64,000 nt of DNA from Falsiroseomonas frigidaquae (GCF_012163145.1 NZ_JAAVTX010000009.1:124001-188000), one strand, 5' to 3'. Counted from the stretch's first letter, positions 17,026-27,767 are shown. The notes: generated from the letters alone by a model not told the origin. Translations and numbers: made by a program.

Positions 17026-18282
17026 TCAGCCGCCGGTGGACCAGCTGGCCGGCAGGATGCCGCGCAGCCAGCCCGCCGCCCCGCCCCGCTCCTCACGCCG
17101 CAGCGGGGCGGTCGGGCTGAACGAGGCCTGCGGGATGGGGGCGCAGACGCCCTCCGTCAGGCTGCGCTCCGCCCAGGCCAGCCGGGCCTGCAGGGTCAGC
17201 ACGGCGGGATAATAGGCAGGGGCCTCCGCCACCCGCGGAAGCGTCTCCTCCCGCCCCCGTCCGGCCAGTGTCGCCATGGCCAGCTGGATGATGGCGCGCA
17301 GCCCGGCATCGCCGGGATAGGGCGCCAGGGCGTCGCTCCGCAGATCCACCCAGGCGGGCGGCGCCGGGTGCGCCGGGTCCAGCCAGAAATCCAGCGCGGC
17401 GCGCAGGGCGGCGGATTGGGCATGGCCGCCCCATGCCAGGTTCAGCGGGACCCGCATCGCATCGTAGGAGAATCGCGCCGGCCAGCCGGAGGCCGGCCTC
17501 GGCCGCAAGGCGCCGCGCGGCAGCGCCACCCAATCCGCCGGCAGGCGCCAGCGGCCGAAGCGGGCCTGGTCCGCCAGCGCCACGCCATTCTCCTCCAGCG
17601 CGCGCCACTCCGGCGCCGGCACCAGCCGCGCCATCGCACGGAAGGCCGGGGAGATGTAGTAGCTGGGATTCACCACGACATGATCGTGCTTCAGGAATCC
17701 CTCGGCCCCCGGCAACAGCAGCGTCGACTCGCCCTGCCGCAGCACGGCCTTCCGCAGCAGGTCGCGCGCGATATCCGCGGCCAATGCGCGATAGGCCGGG
17801 ACACCCCAGCGATCCGCCGCCTCGGTCAGCGCCCAGGCGACCAGCAGGTCCCCGTCGCTGGCATTGTTCATGTCCGGCACCGGAATCGGCGCGCCCGGCC
17901 GGAAGGCCCAGGCCAGCAGATGGTCGTCCGGCCGCCGCAACGCGCCGCGGGTCCACTCCAGCATGCGCTCAAAGCTGGGCCGGTCGTCGAAGCGCACCGC
18001 GAACAGCAGCCCGGCACCCTGGCCCTCGGAATGGGAGATGCCGCCATTCCCGGTATCCAGCACCCGGCCATCGGCGTTGACGAAGCGGCGCCGGAAATCA
18101 AGCCAATCGCCGACCACGGCGGCCGCACCGGCCGGACGCGGCAGGCCGGCGGCCACCCCGCCTGTCGCGACGGAGGCGGCCAGCAGCGCGCGGCGACTGA
18201 GCCCGCGCCCAGCGGGTGTAGCGTGCCTTCCCGGCAACGGGCTCGGCTCTGGCCATGACAGCGGCGGCAAACGCTGGGTCAT
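17026..18282 (-). CDS. Glycoside hydrolase family 8 endoglucanase
   Basis: A 418-residue GH8 enzyme. A twin-arginine signal (SRRALLAAS, residues 29-37, then an Ala-rich stretch) suggests Tat export. The catalytic acid is E86 in GNGGISHSEGQGAG and the base is probably D143 in NASDGDLLVAWAL; SYDAMRVPLN is also a family motif. GH8 enzymes of this type (BcsZ-like) trim beta-1,4-glucan during cellulose export. No cellulose synthase is in the window, so the partner locus must be elsewhere. Its 3' end lies next to a 14-bp tandem repeat (16996-17023). Confidence 0.88.
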   Translation of the reverse strand: MTQRLPPLSWPEPSPLPGRHATPAGRGLSRRALLAASVATGGVAAGLPRPAGAAAVVGDWLDFRRRFVNADGRVLDTGNGGISHSEGQGAGLLFAVRFDDRPSFERMLEWTRGALRRPDDHLLAWAFRPGAPIPVPDMNNASDGDLLVAWALTEAADRWGVPAYRALAADIARDLLRKAVLRQGESTLLLPGAEGFLKHDHVVVNPSYYISPAFRAMARLVPAPEWRALEENGVALADQARFGRWRLPADWVALPRGALRPRPASGWPARFSYDAMRVPLNLAWGGHAQSAALRAALDFWLDPAHPAPPAWVDLRSDALAPYPGDAGLRAIIQLAMATLAGRGREETLPRVAEAPAYYPAVLTLQARLAWAERSLTEGVCAPIPQASFSPTAPLRREERGGAAGWLRGILPASWSTGG

Positions 18283-18867
18283 CCCCGTGGTCCCTGTGGT
18301 GGCGGATCCGTAAGCTTACGGTTAACGCGTGACGCGCATTTTCCGCGAACCAGCTTTTGTACGGAGTTGTTCCGTGCCAGAAGGACCAACCTCACGTTGC
18401 AGAACGGAGGACGACATACACGCCAGGCACCTTGCCGCCGGACGTGGGTTCCGCCGGGATGTCGCCCTCGGCCTGAGACGGATGTGGCGGCCGACGCGGC
18501 GGATGAGGCCCGTCCCATTCCGCGTGACGCCCGGGCGGTTACGTTCGCCGACGATTCATCACTCTTCGGAACAGCGATCCCCCGGTTGGGCGGCGGGATA
18601 TCCGCGCCGGCGTTACGGCCTCATGAAAAGGCGATGCTGGCCCTGGCGAGGGACGAGGGGCTGAGCAATGGGGGCAACGTGGGGCGCTACCGCCCGGGAA
18701 AGCTGGGGAATGGGCCTAATTGTTAATATAGTGTATCGATATGTTGCCGCAAACTCAACAATTTTCGGGAGGGGCTTGGGTCATTTTTTCGCCTTATACG
18801 TGTAGACTTCGTAAACGCATTCACCCTAAGTAAAGATTACTGACAGCATCGTGATTGGCCTCTGAAA
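18283..18867. other. Intergenic region with a 14-bp palindrome and an AT-rich promoter zone
   Basis: No supported gene in 585 bp; a 119-codon frame at 18367-18726 lacks a recognisable family and a good start. A perfect palindrome CCGTAAGCTTACGG lies at 18308-18321, close to the GH8 start, and may be an operator. From 18716 to 18850 the DNA becomes strikingly AT-rich, the lowest-GC stretch nearby, and presumably holds the promoter of the response-regulator gene. Confidence 0.5.
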
Positions 18868-19752
<885 letters not shown>

Positions 19753-19849
19753 GTAACCGCCGGCTGGCTTCGCCCGGCGAAAGCATGCCACAGTAGCAAG
19801 CATTACGCCGGTGCAGCACGCCGGCCGGTCCAGGGGGGAGCGGAGCAGG

Positions 19850-21553
19850 ATGGTCAAGGCTGCTACCGGGGTTCCTGGACTGGACGAGATCACCCATGGC
19901 GGTCTGCCGGCCGGGCGCGTGACGCTCATCGAGGGCGGTCCCGGGGCCGGCAAGACCCTGCTGGCGCTGCAAAGCCTGGCGCGCGGCGCCGGACCTGACG
20001 GCGCGCCCGGCATCTTCGTGGCCTTCGAGGAATCGCCCGACCGTATCCGCACCAATTGCGCCGGCTTCGCCTGGGCCGGTGACGGCCCCTGGCAGCAGGC
20101 GATCTTCTTCCTCGACGCACAGCCGAGCCCGGACATGGTGCAGTCCGGCAGCTTCGACCTGGGCGGCATGCTGGCCGCCATCGGCGCCCAGATCGCGCAG
20201 ACCGGCGCGCGCCGCATCGTGCTCGACGCCATCGACGTGGTGCTGGCGCTGCTGCCCGACCCGGTGACTCGCCGGCGGGAACTGCACCGCCTGCATCATT
20301 GGCTGGTGGCGCATGAGATGACCGCGATCCTCACCGCCAAATCCGGCAGCGGCCGCGGCGCCGCCGGCGATGCGGAATTGCTGGGCTTCCTGCAGTTCAT
20401 GGTCGATTGCGCCATAATGCTGCGGCATGAGGTGGTGGCCGGAATCTCCCAGCGCAGCCTGCGCGTCCTGAAGTACCGCGGCTCCGCCTTCGCCGAGAAC
20501 CAGGCGCCGCTGCTGATCGGCTCCACCGGGATCGAGGTGGCCTATTCGGCCGGCGAACGGGACACCGCCTCACCCGTCACGGATGAACGCGTCGGCACGG
20601 GCATCGCGCGGCTGGATGCGATGCTGGATGGCGGCTACCACCGCGGTGCCAGCGTGCTGATCAGCGGCGCCCCCGGCACCGCCAAGACCACGCTCTGCGG
20701 CGCCTTCGCCGAGGCCGCGTGCCAGCGCGACGAAGCGACACTCCTGGTCAGCTTCGATTCGCGGGGCGAGGAGATCATCCGCAACCTCGACTCGGTGGCC
20801 ATCCACCTGGCGCCACACCTGGCCAGCGGGCGCCTGCGGATCCTCTCCGCGCGGTCGGTGAACGGCAGCGCCGAAGCGCATCTGATGCGGATCAAGGCGG
20901 AAGCCACGGCGCATGGTGCGCGCTGCCTGGTGATCGACCCGCTCTCGGCGCTGTCGCAGGACGGCAACGCCGCATTTTCCCACAGCGTGGCCGAGCGGCT
21001 GATCGACTGGGCCAAGAGGCGCGGCATCACGCTGCTCTGCACCAGCCTGCTTGGCGCCACCCATCCGGAGCAGGAGGGCACGCAGCTACAGGTCTCCACC
21101 ATCGCCGATACCTGGATCCATCTGAGCTACGTCATCCGCGCCGGCGAGCGGAACCGCGCGCTGACCATCATCAAGTCGCGCGGCACCGGCCATTCCAACC
21201 AGGTGCGGGAATTGCTGCTGACCAGCGAGGGCGTGACGCTGGAAGACGTGTACCTGGCGGATGGCGAGGTGCTGATGGGCACGATGCGCTGGGCACAGGA
21301 AAACCAGGCGAGGCTGCGCGCCAGCCAGGCGGCGGACGCCGCCAACCTGGAGCGTCTGCGGCTGGATGCGGAGGCGGCGGAGATCGAGGGGCGACTCGCC
21401 CTGTTGCGCCGGCAACTCCAGCTCAAGCAGGCCGAGGTCGCGGCGCTGCGGCACGCCGGCGATGTGGTCGAGGATGAGGCCGCCCGTTCCCTGCGCGAGT
21501 TGCGTCACAGGCGCATGGCGGACGGTTCGGAGCAGGACGGCGCCGATGGCTGA
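19850..21553 (+). CDS. kaiC: KaiC-like double RecA-domain ATPase
   Basis: A 567-residue KaiC homologue. The CI domain has Walker A GGPGAGKT at 29-36 and the catalytic Glu pair E60-E61 in VAFEESPDR. The CII domain (about 245-480) has GAPGTAKTTLC and keeps the STIADTW phosphosite region near 415, but has FDSRGEE where CI has the Glu pair. Residues ~485-560 form a charged coiled coil. The start is set by GGGGGGAGCGG before 19850. In non-cyanobacteria such proteins act in stress signalling or timing with KaiB. Coupled to kaiB by an 8-bp overlap. Confidence 0.9.
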   Translation: MVKAATGVPGLDEITHGGLPAGRVTLIEGGPGAGKTLLALQSLARGAGPDGAPGIFVAFEESPDRIRTNCAGFAWAGDGPWQQAIFFLDAQPSPDMVQSGSFDLGGMLAAIGAQIAQTGARRIVLDAIDVVLALLPDPVTRRRELHRLHHWLVAHEMTAILTAKSGSGRGAAGDAELLGFLQFMVDCAIMLRHEVVAGISQRSLRVLKYRGSAFAENQAPLLIGSTGIEVAYSAGERDTASPVTDERVGTGIARLDAMLDGGYHRGASVLISGAPGTAKTTLCGAFAEAACQRDEATLLVSFDSRGEEIIRNLDSVAIHLAPHLASGRLRILSARSVNGSAEAHLMRIKAEATAHGARCLVIDPLSALSQDGNAAFSHSVAERLIDWAKRRGITLLCTSLLGATHPEQEGTQLQVSTIADTWIHLSYVIRAGERNRALTIIKSRGTGHSNQVRELLLTSEGVTLEDVYLADGEVLMGTMRWAQENQARLRASQAADAANLERLRLDAEAAEIEGRLALLRRQLQLKQAEVAALRHAGDVVEDEAARSLRELRHRRMADGSEQDGADG

Positions 21554-21827
21554 GGCGATGCCGCACCTGCGGCTCTACGTCGCCGGCGCAGGCCCGAATT
21601 CGCGCAAGGCCATCGCCAACCTCGCACGGCTGCGTGCCACCACGACGGTGGCGGACTGGCCCGTCGAGACCGTGGATGTGTTCGAGCACCCGGGGCGCGC
21701 GCTGGCGGACGGCATCCTGCTGACCCCGCAACTGCTGATCCTGGCCGAGGGCGGCGCCCGCGCCGTGGTTGGCGACCTCAGCGACCGCGCAGCCCTGCTG
21801 GCAGCGCTGGCATTGGAGCCACCGTGA
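21546..21827 (+). CDS. kaiB: KaiB-like thioredoxin-fold protein
   Basis: A 93-residue protein with the KaiB core: LRLYVAGAGPNSRKAIANL at the N-terminus, then VETVDVFEHPGRALADGILLTPQLLI. KaiB binds KaiC's CI ring in cyanobacteria. Here the gene overlaps the kaiC end by 8 bp and the kinase start by 4 bp (GTGA), so the three are translated as one unit. Length is close to the family norm. Confidence 0.9.
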   Translation: MAEAMPHLRLYVAGAGPNSRKAIANLARLRATTTVADWPVETVDVFEHPGRALADGILLTPQLLILAEGGARAVVGDLSDRAALLAALALEPP

Positions 21828-24628
21828 TCTCCGCGATCGCCGGAACCGTGCAACAGGCCGAGATCCTGCAGCTTCTGCAAAGCCTGCACGCGACCGAACA
21901 AAGGCTGGTCGAACTGACCGGCGGGCAGGTCGATGCCGTGATCGGCCCCTCCGGCCAGCGGCACCTGCTATCCAGCGCACAGGAAGACGTGTTGCGCATC
22001 GCCGGCACCTTCCAGAACATCTTCCACCACGCCGCCGTCGGCATCGTCACGACCGACCGGAACCACCTGCTGCGGGAGGCCAACCCTGCCTTCTGCGCCA
22101 TGCTGGACATGGACCCGGAGGAACTGGCCGGGCGCAACTTCGACTCGCTGGCGGACCACCGGCAGCAGACGGACTGCCGCGCCCTGGTGCAGGCGGTGGT
22201 GCGTGGCGAACGCCAGGGCTTCGTGGTCGACAAGAAGTTCCGCACCCGGTCCGGCGCCGGCATCTGGACCCGGGTCAGTGCCTCCGCGCTCCGCGATGCC
22301 GACGGGGCGCTGGAAGGCCTGATCGCGATCGTCGAGGACATCTCCGAACGCAAGGCGGCGGAGGCGGCGAACCAGCAGCTTTCGGCGCGGCTGGCGGCAA
22401 CCATCGCCAGCATCTCCGACGCCTTCTTCACGCTGGATGCCGAGGGGTGCCTGACGCATGTGAATGCGCGCGCGGCCCGGCTGTTCGGCACCACGCCGGA
22501 GTACCTGCTGGGTTCGCCGGTCGCGCTGCAGCCCGGCTTCGGGGCGGCGGACCCGATGGGCGCGACGCTGCGCGAAGCGATGGCGCACCACACCATGCGC
22601 GGCTGCGAGGTGCTGCTGGATGGCGCCGGCCTGTGGCTGGAGATGCGCGCCTACCCGGCCGCCGAGGGCCTGACCGTGGTGCTGCACGACATCACCGAAC
22701 GCCGGCGGCGGGAGGAATGGCAGCGCCTGCTGGAGACCTGCATCAGCCGGCTGAACCACATCGTGCTGATCACCGACGGCGCGCCGCTCGAGGAGCCCGG
22801 CCCGCGCATCGTTTTCGTCAACGAGGCCTTCGAGCGCCGCACCGGCTACAGCCGCACCGAGGTGATCGGCCGCAGCCCGCGCCTGCTGCAGGGACCGAAG
22901 ACCTCGAGGGTGGAGCGCAACCGCATCCGCGCGGCCCTGGCGATGCGGCAATCGGTGCAGGCGGAACTGCTGAACTATACCAAGTCCGGCGAGGAATTCT
23001 GGCTGGAGATGGAGATCGTGCCGGTGCTGGCCGCCGATGGCAGCATCGCCAACTGGGTCTCGGTCGAGCGCGAGATCACCGACCGCAGGCGCTACCAGAC
23101 CCAGCTCGAACAGCAGGCCGCGCTGCTGGAACAGGTGCAGGACGCCATCCTGGTGCAGGGCACCGACCAGCGCATCCGCTACTGGAACCGCGCCGCGGAA
23201 CGCCTGTATGGCTGGCGCGCGGAGGAGGTGCTCGGCCGCGTCGCCGGGCCGATGATCGGCGGCGTGCCGGATGCGGTGGAGCCGGCGATCGAGGCGGTGC
23301 TGGCGAATGGCGCCTGGAGCGGCGAGCTGCACCAGCGGCGTCGCGACGGTAGCGCGCTGGTGGTCGAGGCTTCCTGGACCCTGGTGCGGCATGAGGATGG
23401 CTCGCCGCGCGCCATCCTGGCGGTCCATACCGACGTGACGCAGCGGCTGGATCTGGAACGGAAGCTGCGCCAGGCGCAGCGGCTGGAGGCGATCGGCCAG
23501 CTCACCGGCGGCGTGGCGCATGATTTCAACAACCTGCTGACCGTCATCCTCGGCAATGCGGAGATGCTGGTGGAGGAACTGCCGCCGGGCGGCGAATTGC
23601 GCCAGATGGCGGAGATGAGCGTGGCGGCGGCGGAACGCGCCGCGGCGCTGACCGGCCGGCTGCTCGCCTTCTCCCGCCGCCAGGCGCTGGACCCGAAGCC
23701 GGTGGATGTGAACGCGCTGCTGTCCGGGCTGGCGCAGATGCTGAAGCGCACCCTGGGTGAGCAGGTGGAGTTCGAGCTGCGCCCGGCGCATCGCCTCAGT
23801 GTCGCGATGATCGATCCGCCGCAGCTGGAAACCGCGGTGCTCAACCTCTGCATCAATGCCCGTGATGCGATGCCCCATGGCGGCCGGCTGACGGTGGAGA
23901 CCGCCGATGTGCGCCTCGATGCGGATTTCGCCCAGGCGGAGGGAGAGGTCGTGCCGGGCGACTACGTCATGGTGCGGGTCAGCGATACCGGCACCGGAAT
24001 GCCGCCGGAGGTGGTGGCGCAGGCCTTCGAGCCCTTCTTCACCACCAAGGAGATCGGCCAGGGCAGCGGGCTCGGGCTGAGCATGGTGTATGGCTTCCTC
24101 AAGCAGTCGGGCGGCCACGTCTCGATCCGGTCCCGCCTCGGCCATGGCACCAGCATCAGCATGTACCTTCCGCCCGCCGGGCAGCCGGCCGTGCCGGGCC
24201 GGCGTGCGCCGCGTCGCGACGGACTGCGGGGCGGGCATGAACGGGTGCTGGTGGTGGAGGATGACGCGCCGGTCCGCGACCACGCGGCAAACCTGCTGCG
24301 GGAGCTTGGCTACCAGGTGACGGAGGCCATGCACGCGGCGGAGGCATTGCAGATTCTCCGCGCCGATCCCGCCTTCGACCTGCTGTTTACCGATGTGATC
24401 ATGCCCGGCGGCATGACCGGGCCGCAGCTTGCCGTCACGGCGCAGCAGATGAGGCCGGCGCTGCGGGTGCTGCTGACCAGCGGCTACAACGAGCCGCCGC
24501 CGCCCGGCTGCGATTCGCCGGCCGGCGCGCTGCCCCTGCTGAGCAAGCCCTACCGTCGCCATCAACTGGCGGACAAGGTGCGGGAGGCGCTGGACGGCAG
24601 GGCCGGCCGGCCCGTCGGCGGCGTCTGA
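21824..24628 (+). CDS. Multi-PAS hybrid histidine kinase with C-terminal receiver
   Basis: A 934-residue soluble kinase with no membrane segment. It has four PAS-like domains (about 60-175, 190-295, 305-425 and 430-545), HisKA with H near 565 in GGVAHDFNNLL, HATPase with GTGMPPEV and GQGSGLGLSMVYGF, and a receiver (~805-925) containing LLFTDVIMPGG. PAS3 has GRSPRLLQGPKTS, the LOV-domain motif with Pro where the photoreactive Cys would be. It starts with GTG and is coupled to kaiB. The output is probably the response regulator at 18868 or another one. Confidence 0.9.
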   Translation: MISAIAGTVQQAEILQLLQSLHATEQRLVELTGGQVDAVIGPSGQRHLLSSAQEDVLRIAGTFQNIFHHAAVGIVTTDRNHLLREANPAFCAMLDMDPEELAGRNFDSLADHRQQTDCRALVQAVVRGERQGFVVDKKFRTRSGAGIWTRVSASALRDADGALEGLIAIVEDISERKAAEAANQQLSARLAATIASISDAFFTLDAEGCLTHVNARAARLFGTTPEYLLGSPVALQPGFGAADPMGATLREAMAHHTMRGCEVLLDGAGLWLEMRAYPAAEGLTVVLHDITERRRREEWQRLLETCISRLNHIVLITDGAPLEEPGPRIVFVNEAFERRTGYSRTEVIGRSPRLLQGPKTSRVERNRIRAALAMRQSVQAELLNYTKSGEEFWLEMEIVPVLAADGSIANWVSVEREITDRRRYQTQLEQQAALLEQVQDAILVQGTDQRIRYWNRAAERLYGWRAEEVLGRVAGPMIGGVPDAVEPAIEAVLANGAWSGELHQRRRDGSALVVEASWTLVRHEDGSPRAILAVHTDVTQRLDLERKLRQAQRLEAIGQLTGGVAHDFNNLLTVILGNAEMLVEELPPGGELRQMAEMSVAAAERAAALTGRLLAFSRRQALDPKPVDVNALLSGLAQMLKRTLGEQVEFELRPAHRLSVAMIDPPQLETAVLNLCINARDAMPHGGRLTVETADVRLDADFAQAEGEVVPGDYVMVRVSDTGTGMPPEVVAQAFEPFFTTKEIGQGSGLGLSMVYGFLKQSGGHVSIRSRLGHGTSISMYLPPAGQPAVPGRRAPRRDGLRGGHERVLVVEDDAPVRDHAANLLRELGYQVTEAMHAAEALQILRADPAFDLLFTDVIMPGGMTGPQLAVTAQQMRPALRVLLTSGYNEPPPPGCDSPAGALPLLSKPYRRHQLADKVREALDGRAGRPVGGV

Positions 24629-25153
24629 AGCCCGTGTTCCGCCCGCCCGTCGCTCCCCGCGGCGCCGCGGGCTGCTGCCTCTGACGAGAGGCGCCTGGAC
24701 CGACGGCAGACTTCAATAGACCGTGACTATGTTGAACTGAAGTATAGAAGCCATGCTGGAAAGGTTGCTGCGCTCGGCCTGCGACGATCGTTGAGGAGTC
24801 GGCCATGCGGTTGAAGAAGGCGGCGCCCGGCCGCTCCTCGCCTTCGCGATCATGGACGCCGGACCCGCGGAGTCTGGGCGGGTGACGGCGCCGCTCATGC
24901 GGCCGGCCCGATGGCAAGGGACCGCCACACGGCCATCCCCCCTCTCGGAACGTGCCGGCCTGCCGGCCCACCTGCCGCCCGCGCGCCGCTGGGCGCCCCC
25001 CCCGTTGACTCGCCGACGCGCCCGAGTCTTGCCGCGTGCGGGCCCGGACCCGCCGCCGCTGCCGGTCTCTCCTCCAAGGATCAACCGCAACGTCTGCCGA
25101 CGCCTCGACGCGCATCGCGCCAGGTCGAGCGCCAACAGGAAGGATTTCTGTAG
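24629..25153. other. Intergenic region upstream of the desaturase
   Basis: 525 bp without a supported gene. The only striking features are a short less GC-rich tract at 24710-24790 and a strong ribosome site, AGGAAGGA, at about 25137-25144 that serves the desaturase. Frames on both strands here have no recognisable family. Confidence 0.4.
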
Positions 25154-26344
25154 ATGTATCTGTCGCCGGAACGCTTCGACACCACGACCGCCCTGCTCAG
25201 CCAGGAACCCATCGCCGATACCCCGAGGGAGATGATGGCCGCCCGGCTGCCCGAGATGGCGCAGCCCTTTCTGACCTGGCTGACGGCGATGCCGGCGCGG
25301 GGCGAGGCAATTCCCGATATCGCCGCCTGGCGCTTCGTCGCCGGCGCGCTGGCGTTGGTGCTGGGCGGCGCCGCGCTGGGCGCGGTGCCGCTGGTGCTCG
25401 CCGCGCCGCCGTCCTGGGCCTGGCTGCTGCTGCCGCTCGGGCTGCTGCTGACCTCCTCCGGCCTCGGGCTGTTCCAGGTGGTGATCTTCCACCACTGCTC
25501 CCACGGCACCGTCTTCGCCAGCCGCGAGCGCAACCGCCAGGTGGGCCGGCTGGTTTCCGCCTTCCTGCTGTTCAAGCGCTTCGACGACTACCAGCGCGAG
25601 CACATGAAGCACCACAGCGCCAAGAAGCTGCTGACGGAGGAGGATGAATTCGCCGATTTCGTGCTCGGCCTGTGCCGGCTCGAGCCCGGGCTGCCGAAGG
25701 CGGAGCTGTGGCGCCGGGTGCTGGTGAACACCATCTCACCGGTCTTCCATGCCCGCTTCGCGCAGCGCCGGGTCAAGGCGGCGCTGTTCAGCGGCGACCA
25801 GGCGCATGACTGGACCGGCCGGCTGTTCTGGGGCGCGCTGATCCTGACAGCGGCGGCAACCGGCACGCTGCTGGAATTCGCCATCCTGTGGGTGCTGCCG
25901 GTCACGGTGCTGCTGCAGATCGCCACCATCTACCGCATCCTGTGCGAGCATCGCTTCCCCGAGGCGGAGCTGATCGCGCTGCGCGACCGCAGCTTCGTCT
26001 GCCACGCCACCACCGGCGTCTTCGCGGGCCGCCGGCCGCCGGCCTGCACGGTGCGGACCCTGCGCGGCCTGTGGCGCTGGAGCGCCTGGTGGGCCGACAT
26101 GCTGACGGTGCAGCTGTTCGTCCGGTTGTTCGTGCTGGTCGGCGATGCCCCCTGCCACGATTTCCACCACCGGCGCCCGGCGACCCGGCGCTGGACCAGC
26201 TACATCCATGCGCGGCAGCAGGATGCCGAGGCCGGCTCCCCGGGCTTCCCGCACGGCTATACGGAGTGCTGGGGATTGTTCGAGGCGGTGGACAGCAACC
26301 TGGCGACCCTGGCGGCGACCTCGCCGGCCACCATCGGCCGCTGA
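25154..26344 (+). CDS. Membrane fatty-acid desaturase-family protein
   Basis: A 396-residue di-iron membrane desaturase. The histidine boxes are HHCSH at 113-117, HMKHH at 150-154 and HDFHH at about 335-339, with hydrophobic helices at ~62-110 and ~225-270. This superfamily introduces double bonds or hydroxyl groups into acyl chains, sterols or carotenoids in the inner membrane. The third box is the short HDFHH form rather than HxxHH with extra spacing. Monocistronic, with a strong ribosome site. Confidence 0.85.
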   Translation: MYLSPERFDTTTALLSQEPIADTPREMMAARLPEMAQPFLTWLTAMPARGEAIPDIAAWRFVAGALALVLGGAALGAVPLVLAAPPSWAWLLLPLGLLLTSSGLGLFQVVIFHHCSHGTVFASRERNRQVGRLVSAFLLFKRFDDYQREHMKHHSAKKLLTEEDEFADFVLGLCRLEPGLPKAELWRRVLVNTISPVFHARFAQRRVKAALFSGDQAHDWTGRLFWGALILTAAATGTLLEFAILWVLPVTVLLQIATIYRILCEHRFPEAELIALRDRSFVCHATTGVFAGRRPPACTVRTLRGLWRWSAWWADMLTVQLFVRLFVLVGDAPCHDFHHRRPATRRWTSYIHARQQDAEAGSPGFPHGYTECWGLFEAVDSNLATLAATSPATIGR

Positions 26345-26363
26345 GCCGTGGCCGAAGCCGGCC

Positions 26364-27767
26364 TCAGCCGCGGCTGGCCGGCTTCGTGGCCGCGGAGCGT
26401 CGCGCCGGCGGCGCATCCCGCGGCATCCGCACCGCCTCGGGCGGCAGTTGCACCGAGACGGTGGTGCCCTGCCCGGGGGTGCTTTCCAGCAGGAAGCTGC
26501 CGCCATGGGCCTCGACCAGGCTCTTGGCGATCGGCAGCCCCAGGCCGGTGCCCGGGAAGCGCCGGCGATGGCCGTTCGAGGCCTGCTGGAATGGCTGCAG
26601 CACACGGGCGATGTCGGCCGGCTCGATCCCGATGCCGCTATCCGCCACGCTGATCCGCGCGCCGCCATCGGGCTGCACCTCCAGCGCGAGTCGCACGCGT
26701 CCCTCCGGCGGCGTGAACTTCACGCCATTGCCCAGCAGGTTGCCCAGCACCTGGCGGAAGCGCAGGCGGTCGATGAACAACTCGATTCCCGGCCTGATCT
26801 CCAGCGGTTCCAGCAGCACGCCCTGCCGCAGCGCGATGGAACTGGCCTCGCCCAGGGCCGAATTGAGCAGTCCCTCGCTGGCCACCCATTCGCGCCGCAG
26901 GCTGGGGGCGGCGTTCTCCAGGCTGGCGTAGTCCAGGATGTTGTCGATCAGGTCCAGCAGCATGCGGCCGGATTCGTTGATCTGCGCGATATAGGTGCCG
27001 CGCTGTTCCTCCGTGGTCGGGATCATCGATCCCGGTGCCATGATCTCGGAGAAGCCGATGATGGAGTTCAGCGGCGTCCGCAATTCATGGCTCAGCGTGG
27101 CCAGGAAGCGCGCCCGCGTCGCGCCGCTTTCCTCCGCCGCCGCCTTCGCCGCGCGCAGTTCCACTTCCGCCGCCTTGCGCGCCCGCACGTCGATGTAGAC
27201 GGAGAGCGCGCCCTCGACGAGTTCCTGGTCCCGCGTCTCGAACGGCCGGGTGACGTTGCCTTCCGAATGGTTGCCGAGGATCAGCGCGACCCCGCTCAAC
27301 GGGTCGAAGGCCCACAGCACATAGGGCGTCCGCAGGATGGAGGTCAGCTCATAGGCCGGCGGCTCGATCAGGGTGCGGGAGGTGGTGAAGAAGAAGCTGG
27401 GCGCCGATGGCAGCATCACGTTCTGCTGCCACGCCTCCCCGCCCATGCCGATGACATGGGTGACGCGGAAGCGGCCGGACCCGTCCGGGCCGACGCGTTC
27501 GAGCAGCGCGGCGCGGTCGCAGAGCGCGTTGTCGACGACGACTTCCAGCATCGGATCGCCGATTTCCTCCGGCAGGTTGCAGACATCCGACAGCCGGTGC
27601 GCCTCGCGGATCAGCTTGGCGACGGTGCGGCTGCGGCGCGCCTCCCGGAAGGCCTGGCTCTGTTCCTCCTGCAACCGCAGCAGGCGCGCCCCCAGGTCGT
27701 TGCACTCGCGTCGGTAATAGGCGAGCTCGCGGTCGAGAGGGTTGGGAACCGGTTGCTTGCGCGTCAT
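26364..27767 (-). CDS. Cytoplasmic sensor histidine kinase paired with FIST protein
   Basis: A 467-residue kinase. It has an N-terminal coiled coil (1-60), a ~130-residue GAF-like sensor region, then HisKA with H227 in FLATLSHELRTPLNSIIGF, and HATPase with NLLGNGVKF, DSGIGIEPADI and GTGLGLPIAKSLVEAHGG. No transmembrane helix is seen. The ATG overlaps the stop of the FIST gene (ATGA), so FIST is the likely input partner. No response regulator is adjacent. Confidence 0.9.
   Translation of the reverse strand: MTRKQPVPNPLDRELAYYRRECNDLGARLLRLQEEQSQAFREARRSRTVAKLIREAHRLSDVCNLPEEIGDPMLEVVVDNALCDRAALLERVGPDGSGRFRVTHVIGMGGEAWQQNVMLPSAPSFFFTTSRTLIEPPAYELTSILRTPYVLWAFDPLSGVALILGNHSEGNVTRPFETRDQELVEGALSVYIDVRARKAAEVELRAAKAAAEESGATRARFLATLSHELRTPLNSIIGFSEIMAPGSMIPTTEEQRGTYIAQINESGRMLLDLIDNILDYASLENAAPSLRREWVASEGLLNSALGEASSIALRQGVLLEPLEIRPGIELFIDRLRFRQVLGNLLGNGVKFTPPEGRVRLALEVQPDGGARISVADSGIGIEPADIARVLQPFQQASNGHRRRFPGTGLGLPIAKSLVEAHGGSFLLESTPGQGTTVSVQLPPEAVRMPRDAPPARRSAATKPASRG

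Noticed and set aside
18367-18726. 119-codon plus-strand frame as a gene
   Set aside because: Weak start, no motif, Arg/Pro-rich N-terminus and position in a regulatory gap; not enough support.
22800-23100. Functional LOV photoreceptor domain in the kinase
   Set aside because: The conserved photoreactive Cys is replaced by Pro, so the classical photocycle is not possible.
21968-24565. 865-codon open frame on the minus strand
   Set aside because: It is the antisense of the multi-PAS kinase; the protein is low in hydrophobic order and rich in Gln/His/Arg, typical of a GC-rich shadow.
24435-25115. 226-codon minus-strand frame upstream of the desaturase
   Set aside because: It overlaps the end of the kinase gene in antisense and has no coherent domain.
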